NCBI GenBank assembly: GCA_016287385.1
Contig: JAEEWM010000025.1
Coordinates: forward strand, 1 to 53,169
Source of the DNA: Clostridiaceae bacterium
GTDB lineage: Bacteria > Bacillota > Clostridia > Oscillospirales > Acutalibacteraceae
Length of the DNA: 53,169 nt
Direction: 5' to 3'
The position numbers and the translations under genes were made by a program. Below the pieces are notes generated by a model, which worked only from the letters and a program-made list of their open reading frames with translations, was not told the DNA's origin and did not search any database. The first letter of the stretch is position 1. Each line of letters starts with the position of its first letter. Shown one piece after another: positions 44,738-53,169 of the stretch.

Positions 44738-47700
44738 GTGAAGGCAAAAAGGATTATTTCGTCATTGATGTCGGCAATAATGGTATTAACTTGTGTTTTT
44801 GCACTGACTCTCGTTGTAAACACCGTCGAACCAATGAAAGCGAGCGCAACGGGGGAGACTGCTACCAAAAAAGCATTTTACATCGGAAAGAGCGAATCGG
44901 GTAAACAGAATACGATAAATGTTTTCTTCCCGTTCAATGTGAAGGATTACGATTCTGCTACCGGTCAGCATTATGTAAAGATCCACTTTAAGGTAAAAAT
45001 GCTTTCGGGCACCAAACCGTATGTGGGAAGATTCAACGGTGCCAATACAAGCCCCGGCGGTACCAGGCAGGAAAATATGTGGGACAATTCGGGTACTACG
45101 TACAATTCCTCTACCGGCGAGTTTTCTACCGACTATTTAGGCGTTTGGTCCGGTTCTGATTATCAGACGTATAATAAGGGTCAGGCGGACGAAAAATGCG
45201 AAGGCATTACCATAGGCAATGTCGAGCGTAAAAACGGTAAAACTTATCAGGGTGATTTTGATAACGAGTTTATATTTACCGATGTTGCGGTAGAGCTTTA
45301 TGATAGCTCAAAAAACCTTATAAACAGTAATATAGCGCCTGCTGTAAGTGAAGATGATTTTACTGACGAAGCGTATCAAATGAGAAGCAACGAGGACAAA
45401 AAGTACCGTAATCTTATGGATGCGCCAAAGAATAAATGGAGTATAGACACCTCGTATTCAAAGGTAAAACTTATCGACGTTCCGGCGGATTTCTTCACCG
45501 GCGCGACTCCTTCGTTTACACAGCATGCCGCTACTTCTGTTACAAGAGAGTACTATACAAGCCCGAATTACAGTGATCTTTATTTTGCGAAACTCGGCGG
45601 TACATATCAGATAATAAACGATATCAACAAAAAGATTGTTGAAATCAAAGCAAATATGCCCGGTGAGGACAGAACGGCGAACATTGGAATTCCTCTGTAT
45701 CTTGACCAGTGGTTTGTTCAGGCGACGGATCCAAATCCCACATCTAAAAAATGTTATGTCAAGGTAACCGCGGATGTAGAGCGGCTTTCGGGAAGCGGCA
45801 AGCCCATGCTTACCCGTCTTTACGGTGATACAAAAACTTACAGGACAAACGGTGCCACCGCCTGCTCTTACAACAATACCGTTGGCGAAAGCGGACTTCC
45901 TCAAACAACTTACAACGCCTCTACAGGTCAGTTTGTAGGTTGGGTAAGGCATTGGCGCGGATCCGACGGTCAGTTATTGCCAAACGGCGCCAATGAAGTG
46001 CTGCTGTTCGGCAATGTTGAGGTGGCCGCGGAAAGCACGGATAACGCTTATCAATCTTCATTTGCGATTAAAGATATTCAAATTGATGTATATGACAGTG
46101 ATATGAGTACGCTCATTAAAGCTGATGCCGGTCCCGATTTTTACGCCGAGAATATCAACGACACTTACGGCTATATTGCTTCAAATCAGACTGCAAAGTC
46201 CGACGATAGAAGTCATAGCATCGGCAGAGCATCCGGCAGTAAGTGGTCGGTATGCGGCGATCCCTATATGATAACCGCATATAACCTTACAAACTGCTAT
46301 TTAAGCGGCCATACATTTACCTATAACGCTGAGACAGCAACCACGGTAGAGCACTATCACTGCTCCTGCGGCAAGAATTACGTCGACCGCTTCGGCAACG
46401 AAGAATTACCGGATATTTCCGCTACACAGAAGATGATAGTTATAAACAGCACCGGCCAGACCGGCGCCAACGCATTCATACCCGTTAATTTTCAGGATTG
46501 GGATTTAGAAAACGAACAGTACTATGTGTTCAAGTGCAAGATGCGTATGTTCGGCGACGAACTGCCGACTATTTCGGTTATGCGGCCTAATTACTATTCG
46601 GATTATTCCGCCGCATATTCGGAAGACGGTTTCACCGGCTATGGTGAAACAGGTAACACGCTGTTTTCACGCTATGACCCTGCGACCGGGACATATACAG
46701 CGGTAATCAAACTGTTCTTGGGAGGATTCAGGGATTATTACGCCTATTGGCTGCGTGAGCCAAATACTTATGCACACCACGCGATATTGCTTGGTAACTC
46801 CAAACACAAAGGTACCGGCAGAGGCGAAACAAGCTATGAATCCGGTTTCGCGTTTACAGATCCCGAACTCTACAAACTTACCAATGCGAACGATCCCACA
46901 TCTGTTGAAGGCGCGGATCTCTGCACAAATATAACCGATAAATCGCTTAACTTCGGTACGACCTACAAGTATTCAAATCTTAACAGTTCAAATGAAGACA
47001 CATCCGCCAACAATATTATGGCGGCTCCGGCGAATAAATGGAGCATAGACGGCTCGACCAATTATGTTCACGCTTACGATATACCGGACGGCTATTTTGA
47101 AGGTACTGAAGATTCAAAGGTGATTCGTCTTGCCGGCGCGGAAAATGCCAATGTAGGCAACGCGCTCAATTCTCAAATATTCCTTGAATCTGATACGACC
47201 TATCAGTTTGACCTCGATTACCGTGTGTTCGGCGGATCGGCTCTCAATCTCGTAACAAGAGATCATAACGGAACCAGTTGGGCGAGCGTAAGCCGAACAG
47301 ATCTTACCGACGACGGCTCACATATTTCCTTCCGCTTTACGACGAGATCTCTCCGTACAAGCGGCGACGGTAACTTTAGCGCTCAAATAGGCGTCGGTAC
47401 AGAGGAAAGATACGTAACATCGTCACTTTACTTTACGAATATGTCCGTACGCAAAGTGACAGGCGATACGCTCGGACCTAACCATTATATAAACGGCAAC
47501 CTTTCATTGTCACCGGCGCAGGTGCTTACAGGCCTTTCGGATGATAATATAAAGGCGGGTCTGCCGCTTTGGACAAACGGCGCCGCATGGAATAACGATC
47601 TGCTTGGTGTAAAAAACTTCACTCAGGCATGTGTAATGCCAATGCCGGAAAGTGAGCTTTTCGCCGGAAGTGAAGTAACGGGTCTTGAAAACATCGCACT

Positions 47701-49906
47701 TAAAGCGATAGGCTCAAAGCAAGCGCAGATTCAGTTTAAGGTAGGACTGCAGCCGGATAAGTATTATCGGCTTGAATATAATTATCGCTCGACCGGCGAC
47801 GAACCGGAAGTTTCGGCTACTTCAAATACCGGCGGCAGTGTAACGGTCACTAAACAGAATGTGGTTCCGCGCCACGGCAAGATCAGCGCGCAGTACGAGG
47901 TTTATTCAAATGCCGCAAATGAGCCGGCTTACACAAATACCTGGCGCAATCCGAATACACGCTTCATATTCTCGTTTGGTGCGGACAGCACCGGCAACGA
48001 TTTCTATATTAACGGTGTAACGCTCTACGAGCTTGACGGCTCCGGAGGAAATACAGTAGGTTCCAATCTTGTCGGCGATCTCAATCCGATTTTGAATGAC
48101 GGCGTTTACGATATAGTTCCCAATGTAAAGGATACTTACGGTTTGTATTTGAATCAGGACGGAACCATCAGTATTTCAAGATACGTCGCTCCCGGCTGGT
48201 TCGGCTATAATCAGGACGGCGCCGACAGTGCCGCGGATTATACAAATGTAAACGGATATATCGTAAGAGTTCCCGCGGATTTCTTCAACAGTATCGATGT
48301 TGCTCAGCGCGTCGGACTTATCCGCAAGGTTATTTTGGGCACTGAGACGAGCGATGGCATAAATCCGTATTATAATCCCAATAACGACAGCGTATGGGGA
48401 GATGTCAGAGACCTTGTTCACGCCAAGAACAAGGCAGTTATAAATGGTGGCTCGGGAAACTCACTTAGCGGTGCAAAAAGCGCCGCAGATTTCCGACTGA
48501 ACAATGTAATAATGACAAACAAAAACGGCGAATGGTCCGGAGGCGGAAAATCTTATTACGTATCTAACTCCGGCAGCGACAGTAATTCAGGCACCTCCGC
48601 CGCTAACGCGCTTGCCACCATAAGCAAGGCAAATTCAAAAGCAGTATCCGGCGATACGATTTATTTGGAGCGTGGCAGTACATGGCGCAATTCTACTGAT
48701 AATGCGGAGATATCATTTGAGTTAAAATCAGGTGTTCATTACTCTGCTTACGGCTCGGGCGCAAAGCCGGAGATACTTGGTTCACGCAAGAATTACGGTG
48801 GTTCGTCAAACGCGAGCGGCTGGACGAGTGCCGGAACAAATCTGTGGAGATACAGATACAGCACTGATGTTCACACCTACAATTGCGCAGGTATGATTTA
48901 TTTTATCGACAGTAGCGGTAATATAACATTAGGTAAAGATGTTGCAACACCCGCTACGGAGAATACGTATTCATGGAATCTTTCTGATGTTGACAGCGAT
49001 CTTGAATACTACGCGCCTTACAGAGGCGCCGCAAATGCCGGTTATATTTATGTTTATTCTGCAACCAACCCGGCAAATCGTTTCCCGAGAATCGAGATTG
49101 CGATCGGTCGCCCGGTAATCTCGGCAAACGGCGGCTCTTCCAATGAAACAAGATATACTACAACGCTTGATCATATAGCGGTCAAATACGGCGGTCAACA
49201 CGGCATACTTGCATCAGGCAGCGGCAACCTTAGCATAAAGCATTGCGAGATCGCTTATATTGGCGGTATAAACAACAGTGATAATCGCCTTGGTAACGGT
49301 GTACAGTTCGGCAATGGCTTTGATAACGGAAGCGTGAGCGATTGTTACATTCATGATTGCTACGATGCGGGTGTCACCTTCCAGTCATTTGGTTCCGGCA
49401 GTCCGGTGACCTTCAGCAATATAAGCTTTACCGGAAATGTTATCGAAAACTGCGCTTACAATGTCGAAATATTCTTGGGCCGTAATCCGACAAGCGATAT
49501 TATGCGTAACATCTACATCCGCGACAACATTCTCCGGAATGCCGGTTACGGCTGGGGATGCTATGACAGGTGTGACGGCGGTTACAGAATAGCAAATATA
49601 ACATTTTCAAAGATCAACTATATGGATCGTGTGGAAGAACTTTATATTGAAAACAATATTCTTGACTGTACGAGATTCTCACATATTATGTGGACTTGGG
49701 ATACGACCGGTCCCCTTATGCACGCGGGAGTTACCGTGCGCGGCAATACTTACTTCCAGAGAAAAGGCGCAAACGATGGAGCTGTAATGGCTTACGGACC
49801 TATCGCCGACGGTTTCAAATACGCAAGCAGCAGAGAATCTCTCTTGGCGGCGGTAAATACCGTGGATAGCAGTCCGGCTGCCGTTTACTGGATTGAAAAC
49901 AGTTAA
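44738..49906 (+). CDS. Giant secreted modular beta-helix protein B
   Basis: 1722 aa; GTG start at 44738 behind TTTAGGAGGT. The ATG at 44736 overlaps it but reads straight into TGA. Signal peptide (MKAKRIISSLMSAIMVLTCV), three N-terminal beta modules, the HYHCSCGKNY linker (two residues shorter than in the paralogues, giving CxC), CBM4/9-like segments (YQFDLDYR, YYRLEYNYR), and a degenerate dockerin-like loop (YNPNNDSVWGDVRDL, ~1211-1225). The beta-helix domain starts near 1271 with SYYVSNSGSDSNSGTS and GDTIYLERGSTWR. It is collinear with the protein at 33756 and clearly a duplicate. Fourth gene of the + strand operon, 33 bases after the beta-helix lipoprotein. Confidence 0.87.
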   Translation: MKAKRIISSLMSAIMVLTCVFALTLVVNTVEPMKASATGETATKKAFYIGKSESGKQNTINVFFPFNVKDYDSATGQHYVKIHFKVKMLSGTKPYVGRFNGANTSPGGTRQENMWDNSGTTYNSSTGEFSTDYLGVWSGSDYQTYNKGQADEKCEGITIGNVERKNGKTYQGDFDNEFIFTDVAVELYDSSKNLINSNIAPAVSEDDFTDEAYQMRSNEDKKYRNLMDAPKNKWSIDTSYSKVKLIDVPADFFTGATPSFTQHAATSVTREYYTSPNYSDLYFAKLGGTYQIINDINKKIVEIKANMPGEDRTANIGIPLYLDQWFVQATDPNPTSKKCYVKVTADVERLSGSGKPMLTRLYGDTKTYRTNGATACSYNNTVGESGLPQTTYNASTGQFVGWVRHWRGSDGQLLPNGANEVLLFGNVEVAAESTDNAYQSSFAIKDIQIDVYDSDMSTLIKADAGPDFYAENINDTYGYIASNQTAKSDDRSHSIGRASGSKWSVCGDPYMITAYNLTNCYLSGHTFTYNAETATTVEHYHCSCGKNYVDRFGNEELPDISATQKMIVINSTGQTGANAFIPVNFQDWDLENEQYYVFKCKMRMFGDELPTISVMRPNYYSDYSAAYSEDGFTGYGETGNTLFSRYDPATGTYTAVIKLFLGGFRDYYAYWLREPNTYAHHAILLGNSKHKGTGRGETSYESGFAFTDPELYKLTNANDPTSVEGADLCTNITDKSLNFGTTYKYSNLNSSNEDTSANNIMAAPANKWSIDGSTNYVHAYDIPDGYFEGTEDSKVIRLAGAENANVGNALNSQIFLESDTTYQFDLDYRVFGGSALNLVTRDHNGTSWASVSRTDLTDDGSHISFRFTTRSLRTSGDGNFSAQIGVGTEERYVTSSLYFTNMSVRKVTGDTLGPNHYINGNLSLSPAQVLTGLSDDNIKAGLPLWTNGAAWNNDLLGVKNFTQACVMPMPESELFAGSEVTGLENIALKAIGSKQAQIQFKVGLQPDKYYRLEYNYRSTGDEPEVSATSNTGGSVTVTKQNVVPRHGKISAQYEVYSNAANEPAYTNTWRNPNTRFIFSFGADSTGNDFYINGVTLYELDGSGGNTVGSNLVGDLNPILNDGVYDIVPNVKDTYGLYLNQDGTISISRYVAPGWFGYNQDGADSAADYTNVNGYIVRVPADFFNSIDVAQRVGLIRKVILGTETSDGINPYYNPNNDSVWGDVRDLVHAKNKAVINGGSGNSLSGAKSAADFRLNNVIMTNKNGEWSGGGKSYYVSNSGSDSNSGTSAANALATISKANSKAVSGDTIYLERGSTWRNSTDNAEISFELKSGVHYSAYGSGAKPEILGSRKNYGGSSNASGWTSAGTNLWRYRYSTDVHTYNCAGMIYFIDSSGNITLGKDVATPATENTYSWNLSDVDSDLEYYAPYRGAANAGYIYVYSATNPANRFPRIEIAIGRPVISANGGSSNETRYTTTLDHIAVKYGGQHGILASGSGNLSIKHCEIAYIGGINNSDNRLGNGVQFGNGFDNGSVSDCYIHDCYDAGVTFQSFGSGSPVTFSNISFTGNVIENCAYNVEIFLGRNPTSDIMRNIYIRDNILRNAGYGWGCYDRCDGGYRIANITFSKINYMDRVEELYIENNILDCTRFSHIMWTWDTTGPLMHAGVTVRGNTYFQRKGANDGAVMAYGPIADGFKYASSRESLLAAVNTVDSSPAAVYWIENS

Positions 49907-49941
49907 TTCCCGGAAACAACTCATGACGAGGATGTGATTCA

Positions 49942-52878
49942 ATGAAAGCAAAAAGAGTTTTATCATTGGTTCTGGCGCTTGCCATTGCATTTTCAATGTT
50001 TACCGTGCTTACACTTATCGCCTTGCCGGCGGTAGCCGCCGAGGGTACGGTTAATACCAAAGATGCGGTATTCATAGGCAAAACCGGAAGCGATAAGCAT
50101 ATTGCCAATATCGCCTTCGGGCTTAAAATGACCAACGCAGGCGACGGCTATCCCGAATTTAACGATAGTGAGGGCGGCGCACAGGCGGATGACGGCAGGG
50201 TATACTTCAAGCTTACTTTTAAGGCAAAAATGCTTTCGGGCAGTAAGCCGATAGTCAGCTTTATTCGCCGTGCCGGATCTGATTTTTATTCCGGTACGTA
50301 TACCGAGCCGAAATGGGTTAATAACGGCAACGGCGATTCAGCCGGCGTGTACAATTCGTACAGCTATGATGCCGAAACGGGTGATTGCGAAGTCATCTTC
50401 TCAATAGAGCCGTATATACTCAGTTATGCCGCGCCGTGGGGCTTTATCGCCATAGGCAACGTAGAATCGAATAACGCATGGCAGTCGGAACACGATTTTG
50501 ACAATTCGTTCATTATGACCGACCCCGAGCTTTACTCCTACGTTCCCGGTGACGGCGGAATCGGTGAATACGGTGACAATTTGGTCGGCGATTTTTCTGA
50601 TAAGAATATGGATATGAATACGGGATATATCCACCGTAAAAACGGCAGCGAGGGCAGCTTAAAGGATTACCGTTACGCTATGATTTACGCTCCGGCGGAT
50701 AAGTGGTTTATCCAGTCGACTCCTGATCTCGTAAAGCATATCACAGTTCCCGCTGATTTCTTTACCGACGGCGAAGCGGAGTTTGTAAAACACGAAGCGA
50801 CTGATAAAACAAGAGAATACTATACCAGTGACAACTATGCAGGCCTTTATTTTCAAAAAATCGGTGACACCTATGGAATAATCGATGATATAAGTAAAAA
50901 AGTTATGGTAATAAAGGCAAACATGCCCGGCGAGGTGAGAACGGCAAATATAGCTATTCCGCTTAACCTCAACCAGTATTTTGCATCAAGCGAGGCGCCA
51001 TATCCCTCGGGCAGAAGAGTATATCTTAAAGTTACATTTGACGCGTTACGTCTTTCGGGTGACGGCAAGCCAATGCTTACCCGGCTTTATCCCGAGGCGT
51101 GGGGAAATCCTTACAGATTCAGACCGGCAAATAACAGCGCTTACAATATCACCGAGGGTGAGGCAAATCTTCCACAGACCGAATATGATCCGGAAACCGG
51201 TAAGTTTACCGGCTGGGTAAGAATGTATGTCGGCTCGGCAGCTGAAAATCAGCCCAGCGGCGCTAATGAAGCCTTGCTTATCGGCAACAGCGAGATCGGT
51301 CAGGCGACGGACGATAATTCTTACCGGTCATCATTCGCCATTTACAATATTCATGTAGACCTCTACGACGTTAACAAGAGTTTTATCAGAGGGGATATTG
51401 CGGCCGGTCTTTATGCTGAGACCGTTCACGATGATTACAGTTATATTGCCAGCAGTAATATTGAAAATACCGATAAGCAAAACAGAAATATTGCCAGAGC
51501 AATGGTTAACAACTGGTCGGTAGTAGGCGACGCATATATGGTTGATACGTATGATGTTACCGATTGCCTGCTTGCCGGTCACATTCTTGCACGTCACGCG
51601 GAAACGCAGTATACCCGTGAGTATTACCGCTGTGATGAGTGCGGAAAGAATTATGCCGATCCTGTCGGAAAAGAGGAACTCTCTTCGATCGGCGTCAATC
51701 AAAAAATGATAGTAATAAGTCCTTCCGGCGGCGCGTTGTGCAACGCAATTATTCCACTTGATTTTCTCGATCAGTCTGAGGATAACGATCAGTATTATGT
51801 TTTCAGATGTAAAATGAAAATAGATGGCGACGAAATACCCGCGATTTCCGTAATGAGGCCGACGTGGTATTCAAATTATTCTGCGGCGTATTCTGAAAGC
51901 GATTTTACGAAAAACGGCGAGACGGGTGAAACTCTGTTTTCAAGATATGATCCGGAGACCTTTACCTACACTGCGGTTATTAAGCTGTATTTTTCAAGCT
52001 GCAGCGATTATTGGTCATTTTATCTGCGTGATCCGAACACCTTTGCACATCAGGCGATACTTCTCGGTAATGCGAAACACGTCGGCAAAGGTTCTGTTGA
52101 CGCCGCCTATGAAAGCACTTTCGCTTTTACTGACCCGGAGCTTTATCTTCTCAGTGATAAGGATGACCCGACGTCCATCGTAGGAGAAGACGTTTGTCCG
52201 AATATAACGGAAGATTCCTTGAATTTCAAAGCCACGTATAAGTATGCAAATCTTAATGCCGATAATGAGGATACCTACCCGAACAATATTATGGCGGCTC
52301 CGGCGGGCAAGTGGAGCATCGACGGATATGCCGCATATATTTCCGCACAGGATATCCCCGAAGGTTATTTCGGCGAGGGATATCATACCGAGCATACCGG
52401 CGGTACCGCAACCTGTACGAAACGTGCCATATGTACGGTTTGCGGCAACGAATACGGTGAAATTGACCCGGATAATCATACGTTAGGCGAGTGGGTGACA
52501 AATGAATCAAAGCATTACCATCATTGTTCGGATTGCGATACCGATATTGATATTGCCGAACACAATTTGATTTGGCAGGAAGTCACACCGGCAACCGCTG
52601 AAGCGGAGGGACTTGAAAAACAGATTTGCTCCGTTTGCGGTTATGAAACGGGCGAAACAAGACCTATTGAAAAGCTCGTAACCCACCTGCCGGGCGATGT
52701 GAACAATGACGGAAATCTCAACAACAAAGACCTGACCCGTCTGTTCCAGTATCTTTCCGACTGGGATGTTGAAGTTAACGAGTCGGCACTCGATATTAAC
52801 GGTGACGGAAATGTCAACAATAAAGACCTGACCCGTCTGTTCCAGTATCTTTCCGATTGGGATGTTGATATTTTTTAA
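49942..52878 (+). CDS. Secreted modular protein with C-terminal type I dockerin
   Basis: 978 aa; ATG at 49942 after GAGGATGTGA. Signal peptide (MKAKRVLSLVLALAIAFSMF). Residues ~35-805 are the same three-module array as in the giant beta-helix proteins, with the REYYRCDECGKNYADP linker intact. At about residue 810 (DIPEGYFGEG) the homology stops: instead of the CBM-like and beta-helix parts there are Cys/His repeats (AICTVCGN, YHHCSDC, QICSVCGY) and a dockerin (~916-978) with two DxNxDGN loops, each followed by NNKDLTRLFQYLSDWDV. The C-terminal part is nearly the same as that of the protein at 2568-3677. It is therefore probably a non-catalytic, complex-bound glycan-binding subunit. Last complete gene of the operon, 35 bases after protein B. 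Confidence 0.88.
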   Translation: MKAKRVLSLVLALAIAFSMFTVLTLIALPAVAAEGTVNTKDAVFIGKTGSDKHIANIAFGLKMTNAGDGYPEFNDSEGGAQADDGRVYFKLTFKAKMLSGSKPIVSFIRRAGSDFYSGTYTEPKWVNNGNGDSAGVYNSYSYDAETGDCEVIFSIEPYILSYAAPWGFIAIGNVESNNAWQSEHDFDNSFIMTDPELYSYVPGDGGIGEYGDNLVGDFSDKNMDMNTGYIHRKNGSEGSLKDYRYAMIYAPADKWFIQSTPDLVKHITVPADFFTDGEAEFVKHEATDKTREYYTSDNYAGLYFQKIGDTYGIIDDISKKVMVIKANMPGEVRTANIAIPLNLNQYFASSEAPYPSGRRVYLKVTFDALRLSGDGKPMLTRLYPEAWGNPYRFRPANNSAYNITEGEANLPQTEYDPETGKFTGWVRMYVGSAAENQPSGANEALLIGNSEIGQATDDNSYRSSFAIYNIHVDLYDVNKSFIRGDIAAGLYAETVHDDYSYIASSNIENTDKQNRNIARAMVNNWSVVGDAYMVDTYDVTDCLLAGHILARHAETQYTREYYRCDECGKNYADPVGKEELSSIGVNQKMIVISPSGGALCNAIIPLDFLDQSEDNDQYYVFRCKMKIDGDEIPAISVMRPTWYSNYSAAYSESDFTKNGETGETLFSRYDPETFTYTAVIKLYFSSCSDYWSFYLRDPNTFAHQAILLGNAKHVGKGSVDAAYESTFAFTDPELYLLSDKDDPTSIVGEDVCPNITEDSLNFKATYKYANLNADNEDTYPNNIMAAPAGKWSIDGYAAYISAQDIPEGYFGEGYHTEHTGGTATCTKRAICTVCGNEYGEIDPDNHTLGEWVTNESKHYHHCSDCDTDIDIAEHNLIWQEVTPATAEAEGLEKQICSVCGYETGETRPIEKLVTHLPGDVNNDGNLNNKDLTRLFQYLSDWDVEVNESALDINGDGNVNNKDLTRLFQYLSDWDVDIF

Positions 52879-52886
52879 GTTTTAAG

Positions 52887-52922
52887 ATTTCCCCGGGGAG
52901 GATAATCCCGCCTCGGGGAAAT
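52887..52922 (+). terminator. Hairpin after the dockerin gene
   Basis: ATTTCCCCG (52887-52895) pairs with CGGGGAAAT (52914-52922), with further AGG/CCT pairing inside. It lies 8 bases past the stop. The tail is only TT, so it may be partial or act in attenuation, as the next gene follows closely. Confidence 0.6.
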
Positions 52923-52955
52923 TTATCAGATAGTTATAAGATTAGGGGAATAACG

Positions 52956-53169
52956 ATGAACAGAAGCAAGATAAGACTTATGTCTGTAATTTTGGCAGCA
53001 GGTATAATATTTTCATCCTTCGCAATGCCGGCGTATGCCGACGAGGAAGCGCAGGATGGCGATATTACGCCTGCCGAATTGGCGCAGGTAGAAGAAATGG
53101 CTGCGCCTTCTGATTCATCGACAGATTACGAAAGCTATCTTGAAAGCTTTGCGGAGGCGAACTACGCCG
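52956..53169 (+). CDS. N-terminus of a further secreted protein (3' end outside the window)
   Basis: The ATG at 52956 lies 6 bases after AGGGGAA. The 71 visible codons encode a signal peptide (MNRSKIRLMSVILAAGIIFS, cut after AYA near residue 32) and an acidic stretch (DEEAQDGDITPAELAQVEE). The frame is open to the window end. Signal-peptide style and position suggest another surface protein of the same locus; no domain can be named. Confidence 0.75.
   Translation, partial: MNRSKIRLMSVILAAGIIFSSFAMPAYADEEAQDGDITPAELAQVEEMAAPSDSSTDYESYLESFAEANYA

Noticed and set aside
44736-44741. ATG as start of beta-helix protein B
   Set aside because: It reads ATG-TGA and stops at once; the overlapping GTG at 44738 is in the coding frame.

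Overview
The window looks like a stretch of chromosome from an uncultured, gut- or rumen-type Clostridia bacterium (Oscillospirales/Ruminococcus-like). The reasons are: Gram-positive style ribosome binding sites, TTG/GTG starts, type I dockerins, very large secreted modular proteins, Cys/His-rich surface-protein repeats and InlB-type repeats. This assignment is inference; no rRNA, tRNA or housekeeping marker is present. Base composition is not uniform: 38 of 60 bases are G or C at 17761-17820, against 23 of 60 at 28441-28500.

Region A (1-15169, all + strand) encodes four secreted proteins. Two paralogues carry tandem ~190-residue beta-rich modules, an internal dockerin and a C-terminal clan-A-like glycoside hydrolase; the first is cut by the window edge and the second starts with a metallophosphoesterase. 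Between them lies a small protein with a cohesin-like domain, Cys/His repeats and a C-terminal dockerin. The fourth is a membrane-anchored giant with the same module type, InlB-like repeats and a tyrosine-phosphatase-like domain. Together they suggest a cellulosome-like surface system that removes both sugar and phosphate from a glycan.

Region B (15347-24771, +) is a tight six-gene cytoplasmic operon: ROK sugar kinase, SIS-domain sugar-phosphate isomerase, GH38 alpha-mannosidase, GH106-like hydrolase, metallophosphoesterase and PHP hydrolase. It would finish degradation of an imported mannose- or rhamnose-containing, possibly phosphorylated, oligosaccharide.

Region C (24833-33232) is a patchwork of short units: an Hpt plus REC/degenerate-GGDEF/EAL c-di-GMP module (-), a histidine-phosphatase gene (+), a translationally coupled opine-dehydrogenase/Asp-Glu-racemase pair (-), a histidinol-phosphatase-like PHP gene (+), and an EutH-like ethanolamine permease with an AraC regulator (-) behind a consensus promoter. 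The racemase part of this region is visibly poorer in G+C than region B.

Region D (33756-53169) is a second polysaccharide locus. A 1746-aa secreted beta-helix protein ends at a clear terminator. After it come a small repeat cluster and a divergent AraC regulator. Then follows a + strand operon: MalG-type sugar permease, solute-binding lipoprotein, beta-helix lipoprotein, 1722-aa secreted beta-helix protein, 978-aa dockerin protein, and the start of another secreted protein cut by the window end. The three large secreted proteins share their N-terminal halves. The 978-aa protein has replaced the beta-helix half by the same Cys/His repeats and nearly the same dockerin found in the cohesin-like protein of region A, which ties the two loci into one surface complex.
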